A stretch of DNA of 64,000 nucleotides, from positions 3,236,188 to 3,300,187 of the forward strand of contig OX327691.1 of assembly GCA_946807835.1 (NCBI GenBank), written 5' to 3'. The position numbers and the translations under genes are program-made. This document shows, piece by piece, positions 1 through 9,843 of this stretch; position 1 is the stretch's first letter, and every line of letters starts with the position of its first letter. The notes under the pieces are model-generated. The model was given only the letters and a program-made list of their open reading frames with translations. It was not told the origin of the DNA and did no database searches. The stretch is from Ailanthus altissimus. Lineage: Eukaryota > Streptophyta > Magnoliopsida > Sapindales > Simaroubaceae.

Positions 1-1490
1 CGGAAAATATATTCCGAAGGAATAAACAATATCACAAAAGTGTTTGTGGATATTGTTTAATGAAATATAAATCTGGAGATAAGTTCATGGTTGAGCAAAT
101 AGATATTTGACGGTGATGATCTATATCTTTGCTCTTTAAAGATATAAATGATGGAAGGATTATACGAATATGTAATAACCTCAACTTGTATGATCTAACA
201 CGCTAATTTGTAATATCCGTACGTGTGTATGGGGCATCGTTCACGAATGTATGGAGGAGCTCCATATGAAAAATTAGGTGTGGACTAAGAAAGTCTCATA
301 ATATGAAGTGTACTCGTTACGCACTAGGATAACGGATTGGATTGAATTAATTCGATCTAATAAATTTAAGCGAAATAGAACGGTTGTTTTGGGATCCTCT
401 AATTGTACATTTGCCAAGACTTAATTGTTAAGTACATCATTTAATTAATTAACAAGGGTTGTTAATTAATAGAATATTGACAAATGATAAAATTTGTTCC
501 ATGATTTGATTTTACCTTTTTACCATTTAACCTTGGTAGTAAAAATTAGCAAGATAAAAAGTAATTATTCAAAATTATTTAGAATAATTAAATTATATAT
601 TATTAGATAATATTATAATATATATAGATCATGACATTGTATTTTAATACAATGAGGGGCTTAGATGTTGACCATTTAATTACTCATTATAATTAAAGTA
701 ATTATATTTATTATGTAAAGATTAATTTATGTGGCTATTATTTTAGTGCTTGGTTTAATTAATCATAAGTGAGAGATCAACAATAAAATTGGTGGAGCAC
801 TTCCTTTTGTTTAATCAAAGTGTTGAATAAACAAAATGGATTTTGGCAAAACAATTGAATTCATTCATTCAATTCTTGGAGAAGAATTCGGCAATGAAAG
901 GAATAGAGGTAAGAGAGTTTTTTGAGTTTTGTTCTTTCAAGTGTTGGAAAAATAAATAAATTTCTCTTCATCTTCTTCTCTAATGGATGCCTAAAATAAA
1001 TGAAATGAAAATGAAGAAAAAGATAATTATTCTTGAAAAGAGTTGTTCAAAATAATTATTATGTAGAAATTGTTTCTAAGAAATATACAAGAGTTATATG
1101 TTAAATATTTCTAATTAATACAAGAGTTATATAGAAAATATTTACCATCTCCATTTAAGAAACAAATTTGTATTCAAAAGAGTTTGAATACAAGTTGCCG
1201 AAAATTCTAAAACTAAGCTACCATTTTAGCTCCTTAATCCCACCAAAAGTTATAGACTAGAATTGTTCAACAATATACTTCGAGGTGAGCTCTTCACATG
1301 GATTGTTGAAGGACTTGAAGAATTTGTAAAGCTACCTTCATTAGGTGAATATTTTACATTATGTTATTGATGCAATTGTTCATCATGTTTATAATTGTAT
1401 AATTGTTATACTTATGCATATATATGATATATGTTGAAATTGTTAAAATGGGTATATTTGTAATATGCTTTCGCTGCATATAGTAATTTT
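1..1490 (+). repeat. Truncated Copia-type LTR, 3' half
   Basis: This stretch aligns by eye with the middle and 3' part of the young Copia LTR at 2437-4609. Shared landmarks include the block around 100-240 (matching about 3390-3510) and the segment near 1465-1490 (matching about 4505-4540). It is much more diverged than the two young LTRs are from each other. Its 5' part lies outside the window and its canonical CA end is missing, so it is a fragment. It abuts a minus-strand Gypsy LTR near 1490; the border is approximate. No coding potential is seen. Confidence 0.7.
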
Positions 1491-2436
1491 TTAAATTATG
1501 TATACACTCGTATGTCACACACTCGATCACTAACATGGTAACCCTAAAGCTCTATACTCACGTAGCGACTCAACTAGCACCGCACAAGTGAGTAGGTTAC
1601 GAGGCGCCTTAACTAGCAGCACCCACATTGACATCTCATTAGCTATGCAGCGGAATCCTACATCGCATACATATAGTGAGACAATACTTTGTATACATAA
1701 ATCGACTCACATGACTCGACATCCCGACTTCCCGGAGTTAGTGACACACCCTCCATAACCTGCCCATGTGTACGGGATATACCGGCCGGGTCTAAGACAA
1801 TCACCATCACTATAATCTGAGAGTACTAATAGCTTTTAAAATGGATGCAGTAATTTTAAAACTATTTCTTAAATCGAACATGTAAAAGCATATATATGAA
1901 TATATATCAAGATCCTAACTCATGTTTATGTATTAAAAGTACATAAACATATACATTTTTATTATGCGAAAACATAATAAACGAAAGATAAAAGAAATGA
2001 CAGATTTTCACTCACAATCGCTCTGAGCTCGATTTCGCTCCGAATTTCTACTCCCGTTACTGGTCTCGGTTTTCTTGACCTACGCACTATAAATGACATT
2101 AGAACTAATTCAAACACCATTTAACTACTAAATGCCCTAATCGGCATATAAAGCCCGGATGGATACACGATTTTCATTTACGGAGTCATTTAATCTAATC
2201 TAACTCACCATCCGGCGCCTTGAAAATTATTAAACGCCTTATAACTTTGGTTGGACATAATTGCCCTTCACCTTACCAAAATGGACAATTATGTCCCATT
2301 TTCTTCATTTTTGATTTTTTCATCAACCATATACATTCAATTTACATAAGGCACCATTTATACATCACAATTCAACCAAAACACAACTTAATCCGTAACT
2401 TTCCTAAAGTGGTAGAATTTCACCATTTGTTCCAAC
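1491..2436 (-). repeat. Tekay-type Gypsy LTR, 3' part (split by Copia)
   Basis: The reverse complement matches the LTR sequence at about 39110-40020 and 44740-45060, including the segment with GTGTGTCACTAACT and the following GAGTCATGTGAGTCG block. The match breaks at 2436, exactly where the Copia element begins, and resumes at 12017 with no loss apart from the 5-bp target duplication. This is one LTR split by a later insertion. No internal Gypsy sequence adjoins it, so it is a solo or truncated LTR. The border near 1490 is approximate. Confidence 0.75.
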
Positions 2437-4609
2437 TGTTAGGGTATGTGCTTACGCGCCATCCCAGTTTGTATGAATATTAAGTTTGTAATATTTATAC
2501 AATGCATATTTTATTAAATCGCTGATAACTTTTATTAAATGGTAATTAAGCTTGTAACATTATAAAAATGATATGATCTGAATGAGTTCATATCTGGTTT
2601 AAAGAAGTTTAAACCATAGCTAAGAGTTAGCAAAGCTGATAGTTATAAATGCTAAGTGTTAGCAGGTTATAATACCCAGCGGGATCTAAAAAGTTAGAAC
2701 CTAATCTATAATGTAACAAAGACCTGAGAATCTACTAGTAATGACAAAATTGCAAAGAGTTGCAATAGAGACTAAGAAATGTCGTTATGGAAGTATCTTC
2801 TCAAATAAAGAGTTCCTGATCTACGTTTACCAATGAGGGTCTATCGGTGAAACACATAGATTAGTGTATGTCTATAGCTGTATTGTACAAATGGTTATTC
2901 TTAGTTAACCATGAGCTTGGTTGAAGTTCATATAGACATACAGGTATTCAGTTAGGACTGGATACTGAACAGACTCATGAGGACCCCAATAGATATCCTA
3001 TGAAACCGTCAAAGGAAGGTCCTCTCGAGTTGAGTAGTATTTGTGGTCCTTCGACCTGAGCGCCACGGTGAACTTGTGGGAGATCCATCATACTTTGGTT
3101 CCACGTATGTCAGAGACCTTTCATGGTCTGACCGCTACGTGTCGCTGGGTATGGTCCGATGCTCATGGAGTTCAGTGTGCGTAGATATGGGATCCGCCAG
3201 CTCACATAGATGGGTAGTATATCCGAACTTCGAGATTGTATCTTGTAAAGTCTTATGGCCGTAAGCAATTAACCTGGGAAAGGAGTTTCCTCCAGGTTCG
3301 AACATTATAGCAAAAGTGTTTGCGTAAATTGTTCACAAAAGATACGAATCTGAAGATAATAAAGTGATGGATGAAATTATCGGGATTTGACGGTAATGAT
3401 CTATATCCCGTTCATCCTGGATATAATGACGGAAGGATTATACGAATATGGAGTAACCTCAACATGTATGGTCTGACGCGCTGATTTGTAATATCCGTAA
3501 CGTGTGCGTGGGGCATCGTTAACGGACTTGTGAAATAGTTTCATTTGACGAATCGGGCGTGGACCTAGGGAGTCCCAATATAAAATGTACTCTTTGAACA
3601 CTTGGGCAGCGTACCGTATTAAATAGTTTAATACAGTAAAATCCAGCAATTTACTAAGGTTGCGTTAACTAAAGTATATGGTCAGATGGTGGGACCCACT
3701 TTAGGTTAACTTGGTAACCGAGTAAGGACATAATTGTAATTTCACTTGATAATTATTTAATCGTTAAATAATTCAAATAAATAATTATTTATTTAATTGT
3801 TGAATAAATAATTTAAGTTTAACTAAGGTTAAGAGTTAACCATTTAGTTAAGTTAGATTAACTATACTTAATGGTTAAGTAAAAGTTAACCTAACCATGG
3901 TTAAGTTAGTTAACCATGGTTAAAATAATTAAATATTCTTTTAATTAACTAGAGTTAAGAGTTAACTATAGTTAGAATATTTTAATGTTAGTTTAACCTA
4001 ACTAAAGTTAAGAGTTAACTATGATTAGGTTAGATTAAATTCAAATTGAAATTAAGTGAAATTAAGTGTTATGAAATGAAATTAAATTCATTTGTATAAA
4101 TAAAACAAATGTCAATTAAATTCATAAGGTTTTTGAGAATTTGATTTTGCAAAAATTAGCTCAGCCATTTTACAAAGAGAGAAAAGAGAAATTGTCTTCT
4201 AATTAATGGATTCAAGAGTTGAATTCATTATTTTCTTTTAAGGCTTAAAACTAATTTAGCAAAATAGGTTTTTGATTAATTGATTAAGTGTTAATCAAAA
4301 GAAAAAATCAAGAACACAAGTTTAAGTAGTTAAACAAGTGCTGGATCAAAAGCTGTCATTCTAGATAATCAAACCCACCATTGTTGATTACTAGAATTGA
4401 TCAAAGACAACATTTTGGTGGACTTCAACAATCTCCAACCAAAGGCTTCAAGGGTTATTTCTCAATCTCGTTTCTGATTAATAAATTGTGATTGTGTTTA
4501 CTGCAATACTTTAAGCTTCCGCTGCTTCATTATATATATGAGATATGTATAAATTGTGATTAAACACAAAACCCACATGCAAACACCCATGAATGAACAA
4601 CTCCCAACA
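2437..4609 (+). repeat. 5' LTR of young Copia
   Basis: The LTR is 2173 bp, long for a copia element, begins TGTTAGGG and ends CCAACA. It should contain the promoter and R region. Open frames inside it (73 codons at 3043, 82 codons on the other strand at 3401) recur identically in the 3' LTR and resemble no protein I know. The region 3740-4060 is rich in repeated TTAACC and GGTTAA words, giving many short inverted repeats. Confidence 0.96.
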
Positions 4610-4611
4610 AT

Positions 4612-4624
4612 TGGTATCAGAGCA
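4612..4624 (+). other. Primer-binding site (tRNA-iMet)
   Basis: TGGTATCAGAGCA begins two bases after the 5' LTR. This is the standard plant retroelement site, complementary to the 3' end of initiator methionine tRNA, where minus-strand DNA synthesis is primed. Confidence 0.95.
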
Positions 4625-4744
4625 ATTTTGTGTTGTTTTGGGTGTTTTTTATAGTTGGCTAAATGTTAGTTAAATTGTATGACAATTTCTGGGGATGTTC
4701 GGATGCAATTCAAGTGTTGAATATGTAAAATTGAAAAAACAGTC

Positions 4745-5053
4745 CCTGGAACGCCGCAGCGCTTATGTTCAGCGCGGCAGCGTTCATATGAACGCTGGGG
4801 CGCTACGTGTATAACGCGCCAGCGATGGTGATCGCAGAGGCGCTGAGTACATGGCGCGCCAGCGCTGAAAGCACTGCCCTGCAGCGCCCCAGCGGTGCTA
4901 AAAGAGCGTCGCAGCGCTGAGGCTTTTGAAGCCCTAGCGCCGCAGCGCTAAAAGAGCATCGCCGCAGCGCGGAGGCTTTTGAAGCCCTAGCGCCGCAGCG
5001 CTGAAAGAGCATCGCCGCGGCGTTCATAAAAAAAAAAAAAAAAAAAAAAAAAA
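4745..5053 (+). repeat. GC-rich repeat island and poly-A in Copia leader
   Basis: Within an AT-rich element, 4745-5027 is strikingly GC-rich and built from the words GCGCCGCAGCGCT and GAAAGAGCATCGC. A 53-bp unit is tandemly repeated, with its GGCTTTTGAAGCCCTAGCGC core at 4921 and again at 4974. The island ends abruptly in about 26 adenines at 5028-5053. Any reading frame here is probably a composition artefact. The old relative has a similar GC-rich patch, now split by a Gypsy element (56150-56180 and 61855-61920). Confidence 0.85.
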
Positions 5054-5340
5054 GAGTAATTTTTTTTTTATTATTTTATGCATGTGGGGGGTTTATGAGT
5101 TGTAATAATAAGAGTTATTAATTTACATGATAAACCAGGACAATTATTTTTTTTTCATGTTGGTAACCACAAGGGAACCCCAACTGATGGGGGTTAGTTG
5201 TGTTTGCACATGATTGAATAATTGATTGAGAATAACCTTCTCATGAGATGAGTGCCAGTATTTAAAATCTCTCTTAATCAGATTAAAAATTATTGTGTTA
5301 TGTGTTAATATTTTAATGATCCGCCTTGTCAATACGGTAT

Positions 5341-5680
5341 TAAATAGGTCACTATGGTCTTTCCCAATATTGCTTTAGCATGAGGGATTTGGTCGGTGTG
5401 ATTTAATCTAATGCCGGTAAAACATGAGATGAGTCAAATATATGCGAACATGTTATCCAATATTGCTTTAGCGTGAGGATAATGTCAGTAACATATATTT
5501 GATAATTGGCAAGTTAATCTGAAATACACTTACCCAATATTGCTTTAGCGTGAGGATAAGGTGTATTTAGGATCAGTTGTAAGAGTTGCAAGAGTTGCAA
5601 TTGACAAGGGTTGTCTACCTATTGGGTTTACAAAGGCCAATATTGCTTTAGCGTGAGGCTAGAGTAAAATGCCAGTGGGG
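5341..5680 (+). promoter_or_regulatory. Four-hairpin array with repeated loop in Copia leader
   Basis: Four copies of an 18-nt segment, AATATTGCTTTAGCGTGA (first copy differs by one base), start at 5366, 5459, 5536 and 5639. Complementary arms flank each. Copy 2: 5434-5444 pairs perfectly with 5492-5502, and 5453-5458 with 5477-5482. Copy 3: 5522-5529 pairs with 5561-5568, with a short inner stem. Copy 4: 5618-5625 pairs with 5672-5679 including two G-U pairs, plus 5627-5631 with 5664-5668. Copy 1 is weaker. The array lies about 200 nt before the gag start. Role unknown; an RNA packaging, dimerisation or translation signal is inference. Confidence 0.7.
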
Positions 5681-5879
5681 TCCACTTCTCACTGTATAGT
5701 TTAAAAAATTCTTAAACTATCGTTATCTCGTTAGAGAGATTAAAGGGATTATGTAAAGCAGTGGGAGGGCGTTTTTAAATTAAAAATTGTATAATTGTTA
5801 TACCCATGATTTAAAACGTTTTTATTAGCGATTTGATTAATTAATAATCCGCTGACACATATCTATTCTATTTTGTCTT

Positions 5880-8519
5880 ATGAAGATTAATATGGCTTCA
5901 AACAACCCTTTGATGCGCATTCTAGATGCCAACCAACTCAAGGGTGCTGATAACTATTCAGAATGGATGACTAATCTCAAAATTGTTCTGAATTCTGAGA
6001 GACTTGGGTATATTGTTGATCAGAAAATGCCCTCAGGAGTTTCTGATGATGCCACCCCAGAAGAAAGGGTGACATATCAGAAATGGTTGGATGAAGATTT
6101 AAAAGTTAAATCTTACATCCTTGCCTCGATGTCTCATGAGCTGCAGAGAGAGCATCTCCATATGGAAAATGCTAGCAGCATCATGCTCCACCTGAAGGAG
6201 CTTTTTGGTGATAGACCTCAGATTGAGATATATCGTGTCGCCAAAGCACTCTTTCAGGCTAGACTTCTTGAGGGTAGTCCAGTGAGTCCTCATGTCCTTA
6301 AAATTATCAGATATATTGAGAGGCTTGAGACTATGGAAATTTCTTTAAACAATAGTTTGGGGAATAGTTTGATTCTCCAGTCGCTTCCGGGGTCATTTAC
6401 GCAATTCATCATGAACTTTAATATGCAAGAATTGACCCCTACATATGCTGAACTTCATAATATGTTGAGGACAGCATATGAGGATATGAATAAAGGAGGC
6501 TCATCCCTCCTAATTCAGGGTGCTTCATCTTCTACCCCGAGGGCTTCTTTGAAGTCCAAAGGGAAGAAAAAGAAGATGAGGCAGACACCCCGAATAGGTC
6601 CTCAGAAGCGACCGATATCCAAACCTCTAGAGAAAAGCAAGGCAAAAGAAAAATGTTTCTTTTGCAGCGATGAGGGGCACTGGAAACGTAACTGCCCTAA
6701 ATATCTTGCAAGCTTGAAGAAGGCTCCCTCAGGTATTTGCTTTCCTATCATTGACATTTCTTTAGCATTTGATGCTAATGCAGGCTGGGTATTAGATACA
6801 GCATGTCCTTCTCACATCTGTAATATGTTACAGGGTCTGAGGGAAGTTAGATTGCTGCAGCCAGGAGAGGTAAAGCTTCGAGCTGGAAATGGTGATTTCC
6901 TGCAGGTTGAAGCTGTAGGACATTTGGATTTACTTCTCCCATGTAATAAATATGTTGTATTAAATAATTGTTATTTTGTTCCCAACATCATCAGACAGAT
7001 AATATCCCTTCCTGTACTCGACAGTGAAGGGTATCATATGAATATTCGGAACTGTTCCTTATTATTATATGATATGTATGATGTTTTATTAGCTGATTGT
7101 CGGTTAGTGAATGGGCATTATATATTAGATACAACAAGCAGTGTCATGAGTATGCAAGCTAGTACTAGTAGAAATTCGGAAACTTTAAATGAAACGAAAA
7201 TATGGCATATGAGATTAGGTCATATAGGTGTGAGACGCCTAACCCGTCTGGTGAAGGATGGACAGATACCTGATCTGACCATACATCCTTATCCAGTTTG
7301 TGAATCATGTATTCAGAGAAAGTTGACCAAATCACCATTTGCAGGTGTTGGACACCGTGCCTCTGATTTATTGGAACTTGTACATACAGATGTATGCGGT
7401 CCAATGAATCATACTGCTATGGGTGGATTTCGATACTTTGTACTTTTTATCGATGATTTGTCACGATACGGGTATATGTTTCTTTTGAAACATAAGTCAG
7501 AAACCTTTGAAAAGTTCAAAGAATTCCGACTTGAAGTAGAGAAACAAACCGGAATGTACATCAAGTGCCTTCGATCAGATCGAGGTGGTGAATACATGAG
7601 CGGTGAATTTTCGGATTATTTAAAAGAGAATGGGATTCTAGCTCAATATAGTCCTCCAGGTACTCCGCAACACAATGGTGTATCGGAGAGGAGGAATCGG
7701 ACTTTATTGGATATGGTCCGATCGATGATGAGCTTTACCGATCTTCCTGAATATCTGTGGGGTCATGCCCTACAAACGTCTACTCACATATTGAATAGAG
7801 TTCCATCTAAAGCTGTTCCTTGCACTCCATATCAGATATTGACTGGAAGGAAACCGAGTCTTAAATATTTTAAAATTTGGGGCTGTCCTGCTTATGTAAA
7901 TGTTGCACAACAGGATAAACTTGCACCCAGGGGGTATAAGTATCGGTTCATCGGGTATCCTAAGAATTCAATGGGATACCAATTTTATGATCCTGAACAA
8001 CGAAATGTGTTCGTTGCTCGTAATGCCACTTTTCTTGAGAAACAGTTTCTTATGGATTGTGGGGATTGTAAAAAGATTGAACTTGATGAAGTCAATCAAA
8101 ACACTGATGAACCACTGATGGAAACTCAGGCTCAATCGAGTGAAATACCTTTAACACACCATTCTCGTAGGTCACAAAGGATGTCTAGGCCACCTACTAG
8201 GTATGGTCAGATACCTGAAGGTGCGCTTGGAGTTTTCTTAATTGAAGAAAATGATCCTTTGACCTATAGAGAGTCGATGTTGGACATTGACTCGGGAAAA
8301 TGGCAAGATGCCATGAAATCCGAAATTGACTCTATGCATCAGAATCAAGTCTGGGACTTGGTTCAGCTTCCTGAAGGAATAGTTCCTATCGTTGTAAATG
8401 GATTTATAAACGGAAGCGTGGGCTTGATGGAAAGGTTGAAACCTTTAAAGCCAGACTGGTTGCCAAAGGTTATACTCAGCGATCTGGGATCGACTATGAG
8501 GAAACTTTTGCACCAGTAG
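5880..8519 (+). CDS. Copia gag-pol, 5' part (gag, protease, integrase)
   Basis: This 879-codon frame encodes the N-terminal part of a Ty1/copia polyprotein. It has a UBN2-type gag region (about residues 10-210) and a CCHC zinc knuckle starting CFFC at residue 259. The protease motif is LDTACPSH at D306, where family members usually have DSG or DTG. Next come the GAG-pre-integrase zinc region with its CESC pair, and an integrase core with D504, D567 and E603. The last part enters the reverse transcriptase. A 1-nt deletion near 8391 throws the frame off, so roughly the last 40 residues are out of frame before the stop at 8517-8519. Start chosen: the first ATG, 5880, after the long leader. A second in-frame ATG lies four codons on. 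Confidence 0.93.
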   Translation: MKINMASNNPLMRILDANQLKGADNYSEWMTNLKIVLNSERLGYIVDQKMPSGVSDDATPEERVTYQKWLDEDLKVKSYILASMSHELQREHLHMENASSIMLHLKELFGDRPQIEIYRVAKALFQARLLEGSPVSPHVLKIIRYIERLETMEISLNNSLGNSLILQSLPGSFTQFIMNFNMQELTPTYAELHNMLRTAYEDMNKGGSSLLIQGASSSTPRASLKSKGKKKKMRQTPRIGPQKRPISKPLEKSKAKEKCFFCSDEGHWKRNCPKYLASLKKAPSGICFPIIDISLAFDANAGWVLDTACPSHICNMLQGLREVRLLQPGEVKLRAGNGDFLQVEAVGHLDLLLPCNKYVVLNNCYFVPNIIRQIISLPVLDSEGYHMNIRNCSLLLYDMYDVLLADCRLVNGHYILDTTSSVMSMQASTSRNSETLNETKIWHMRLGHIGVRRLTRLVKDGQIPDLTIHPYPVCESCIQRKLTKSPFAGVGHRASDLLELVHTDVCGPMNHTAMGGFRYFVLFIDDLSRYGYMFLLKHKSETFEKFKEFRLEVEKQTGMYIKCLRSDRGGEYMSGEFSDYLKENGILAQYSPPGTPQHNGVSERRNRTLLDMVRSMMSFTDLPEYLWGHALQTSTHILNRVPSKAVPCTPYQILTGRKPSLKYFKIWGCPAYVNVAQQDKLAPRGYKYRFIGYPKNSMGYQFYDPEQRNVFVARNATFLEKQFLMDCGDCKKIELDEVNQNTDEPLMETQAQSSEIPLTHHSRRSQRMSRPPTRYGQIPEGALGVFLIEENDPLTYRESMLDIDSGKWQDAMKSEIDSMHQNQVWDLVQLPEGIVPIVVNGFINGSVGLMERLKPLKPDWLPKVILSDLGSTMRKLLHQ

Positions 8520-8521
8520 CG

Positions 8522-9829
8522 ATGCTCAAGTCAATTCGTATATTATTGGCATTTGCAGCATATTATGATTATGAGATATGGCAGATGGATGTGAAGACGG
8601 CGTTCCTAAATGGATATCTCGATGAAGAGATATACATGGAACAGCCTGAAGGTTTTGCATCTAGCTTGACCTCTGGTCTAATATGCAAACTGAAGAAGTC
8701 CATTTATGGACTTAAGCAGGCATCCCGAAGCTGGAATCTTCGCTTTGATGAAGTAATCAGAGGGTCTGGTTTCATCAAAAATGAAGAGGAAGCTTGTGTG
8801 TATAGAAAGGTCAGTGGGAGCATGATAGTTTTCTTAGTTCTCTATGTTGATGACATACTTATCATTGGGAATGATATAGGTATGTTGCAATCAGTCAAGA
8901 GCTATCTGAGTAAGAACTTCTCCATGAAGGATTTGGGAGAGGCTTCCTTTATACTAGGTATAAAACTCTATAGAGATAGAGCGAGGAAGCTGATAGGACT
9001 CTCCCAATCATCGTATATTGATAGTGTCTTAGAAAGGTACAGTTTCACTAATTGTAAGACAACTAGTGTACCTTTTAGACATGGCATTCATCTTTCGAGG
9101 AAAATGTCTCCTCAAACAGAAGATGAAAGAGTTAGAATGTCTAACATGCCATATGCATCAGCTGTAGGAAGCTTGATGTATGCTATGATGTGCACGAGAC
9201 CTGATATCAGTATGGCTGTAAGTGTTACTAGCCGATACCAGGCTGATCCAGGTGACAGCCATTGGATGGCAGTCAAACATGTCCTGAAATACCTTAAGGG
9301 TACGAAGGACAAGTTTCTTGTTTATGGAGATGGTGACTTGCAAGTGAGAGGATACGCAGATTCAGACTTTCAGTCTGACCTAGATGATAGAAAGTCTACA
9401 TCTGGGTATGTGTTTATTCTCAACGGTGCTGCAGTGAGTTGGAAAAGCACCAAACAGGGATCCACAGCTGATTCTACCACTGAGGCAGAATATATTGCCG
9501 CTTCTGAAGCTGCAAAAGAAGCAGTGTGGATACGTAAGTTTGTCGCAGAACTCGGAATAGTTCCAAGTTCGAAAGATCCTATCCCATTATTTTGCGACAA
9601 TAATGGAGCCATTGCACAAGCAAAAGAGCCAAGAGCACATCAGAGATCTAAACATGTGGAGAGGAAATACCACATAATTAGAGAGATCTTGGCTAGGGGT
9701 GATATAATAATTTGTAGAGTAGATTCTATAAATAATGTAGCGGATCCACTTACTAAAGCCTTAACTCCAAAGGTGTTTGAGAAACACGTGGAGGCTATGG
9801 GTATAAGATACCAGTATGCATGTCACTAG
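8522..9829 (+). CDS. Copia pol, 3' part (reverse transcriptase, RNase H)
   Basis: This 435-codon frame carries the rest of the copia polyprotein. It has reverse transcriptase motif A (MDVKTAFLNG), the YGLKQ block, and the catalytic YVDD box at residues 108-111. The RNase H that follows shows YADSDF, STTEAEY and the HVERKYH block near the C-terminus. The frame is open upstream to about 8393, so 8522 is only the first ATG and not a genuine start. In the family both parts form one polyprotein; the split comes from a single missing base near 8391. The stop is followed within a few bases by the polypurine tract. Confidence 0.93.
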   Translation: MLKSIRILLAFAAYYDYEIWQMDVKTAFLNGYLDEEIYMEQPEGFASSLTSGLICKLKKSIYGLKQASRSWNLRFDEVIRGSGFIKNEEEACVYRKVSGSMIVFLVLYVDDILIIGNDIGMLQSVKSYLSKNFSMKDLGEASFILGIKLYRDRARKLIGLSQSSYIDSVLERYSFTNCKTTSVPFRHGIHLSRKMSPQTEDERVRMSNMPYASAVGSLMYAMMCTRPDISMAVSVTSRYQADPGDSHWMAVKHVLKYLKGTKDKFLVYGDGDLQVRGYADSDFQSDLDDRKSTSGYVFILNGAAVSWKSTKQGSTADSTTEAEYIAASEAAKEAVWIRKFVAELGIVPSSKDPIPLFCDNNGAIAQAKEPRAHQRSKHVERKYHIIREILARGDIIICRVDSINNVADPLTKALTPKVFEKHVEAMGIRYQYACH

Positions 9830-9831
9830 AG

Positions 9832-9843
9832 CAAGTGGGAGTT
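9832..9843 (+). other. Polypurine tract of young Copia
   Basis: A short purine-rich stretch containing AAGTGGGAG lies directly before the 3' LTR. It is the expected primer site for plus-strand DNA synthesis. Confidence 0.85.

Noticed and set aside
3043..3649. Open frames inside the young Copia LTR (also at 10450-11056)
   Set aside because: They are identical only because the LTRs are identical, resemble no protein, and are absent from diverged LTR copies.
4803..5027. Minus-strand Ala/Arg-rich reading frame of 74 codons
   Set aside because: It is a by-product of the GC-rich tandem repeats in the Copia leader, with no known domain.
5341..5680. CRISPR-like array (repeats with unique spacers)
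   Set aside because: Only four repeats with paired flanking arms in a plant retrotransposon leader; spacers form stems, and the context excludes CRISPR.
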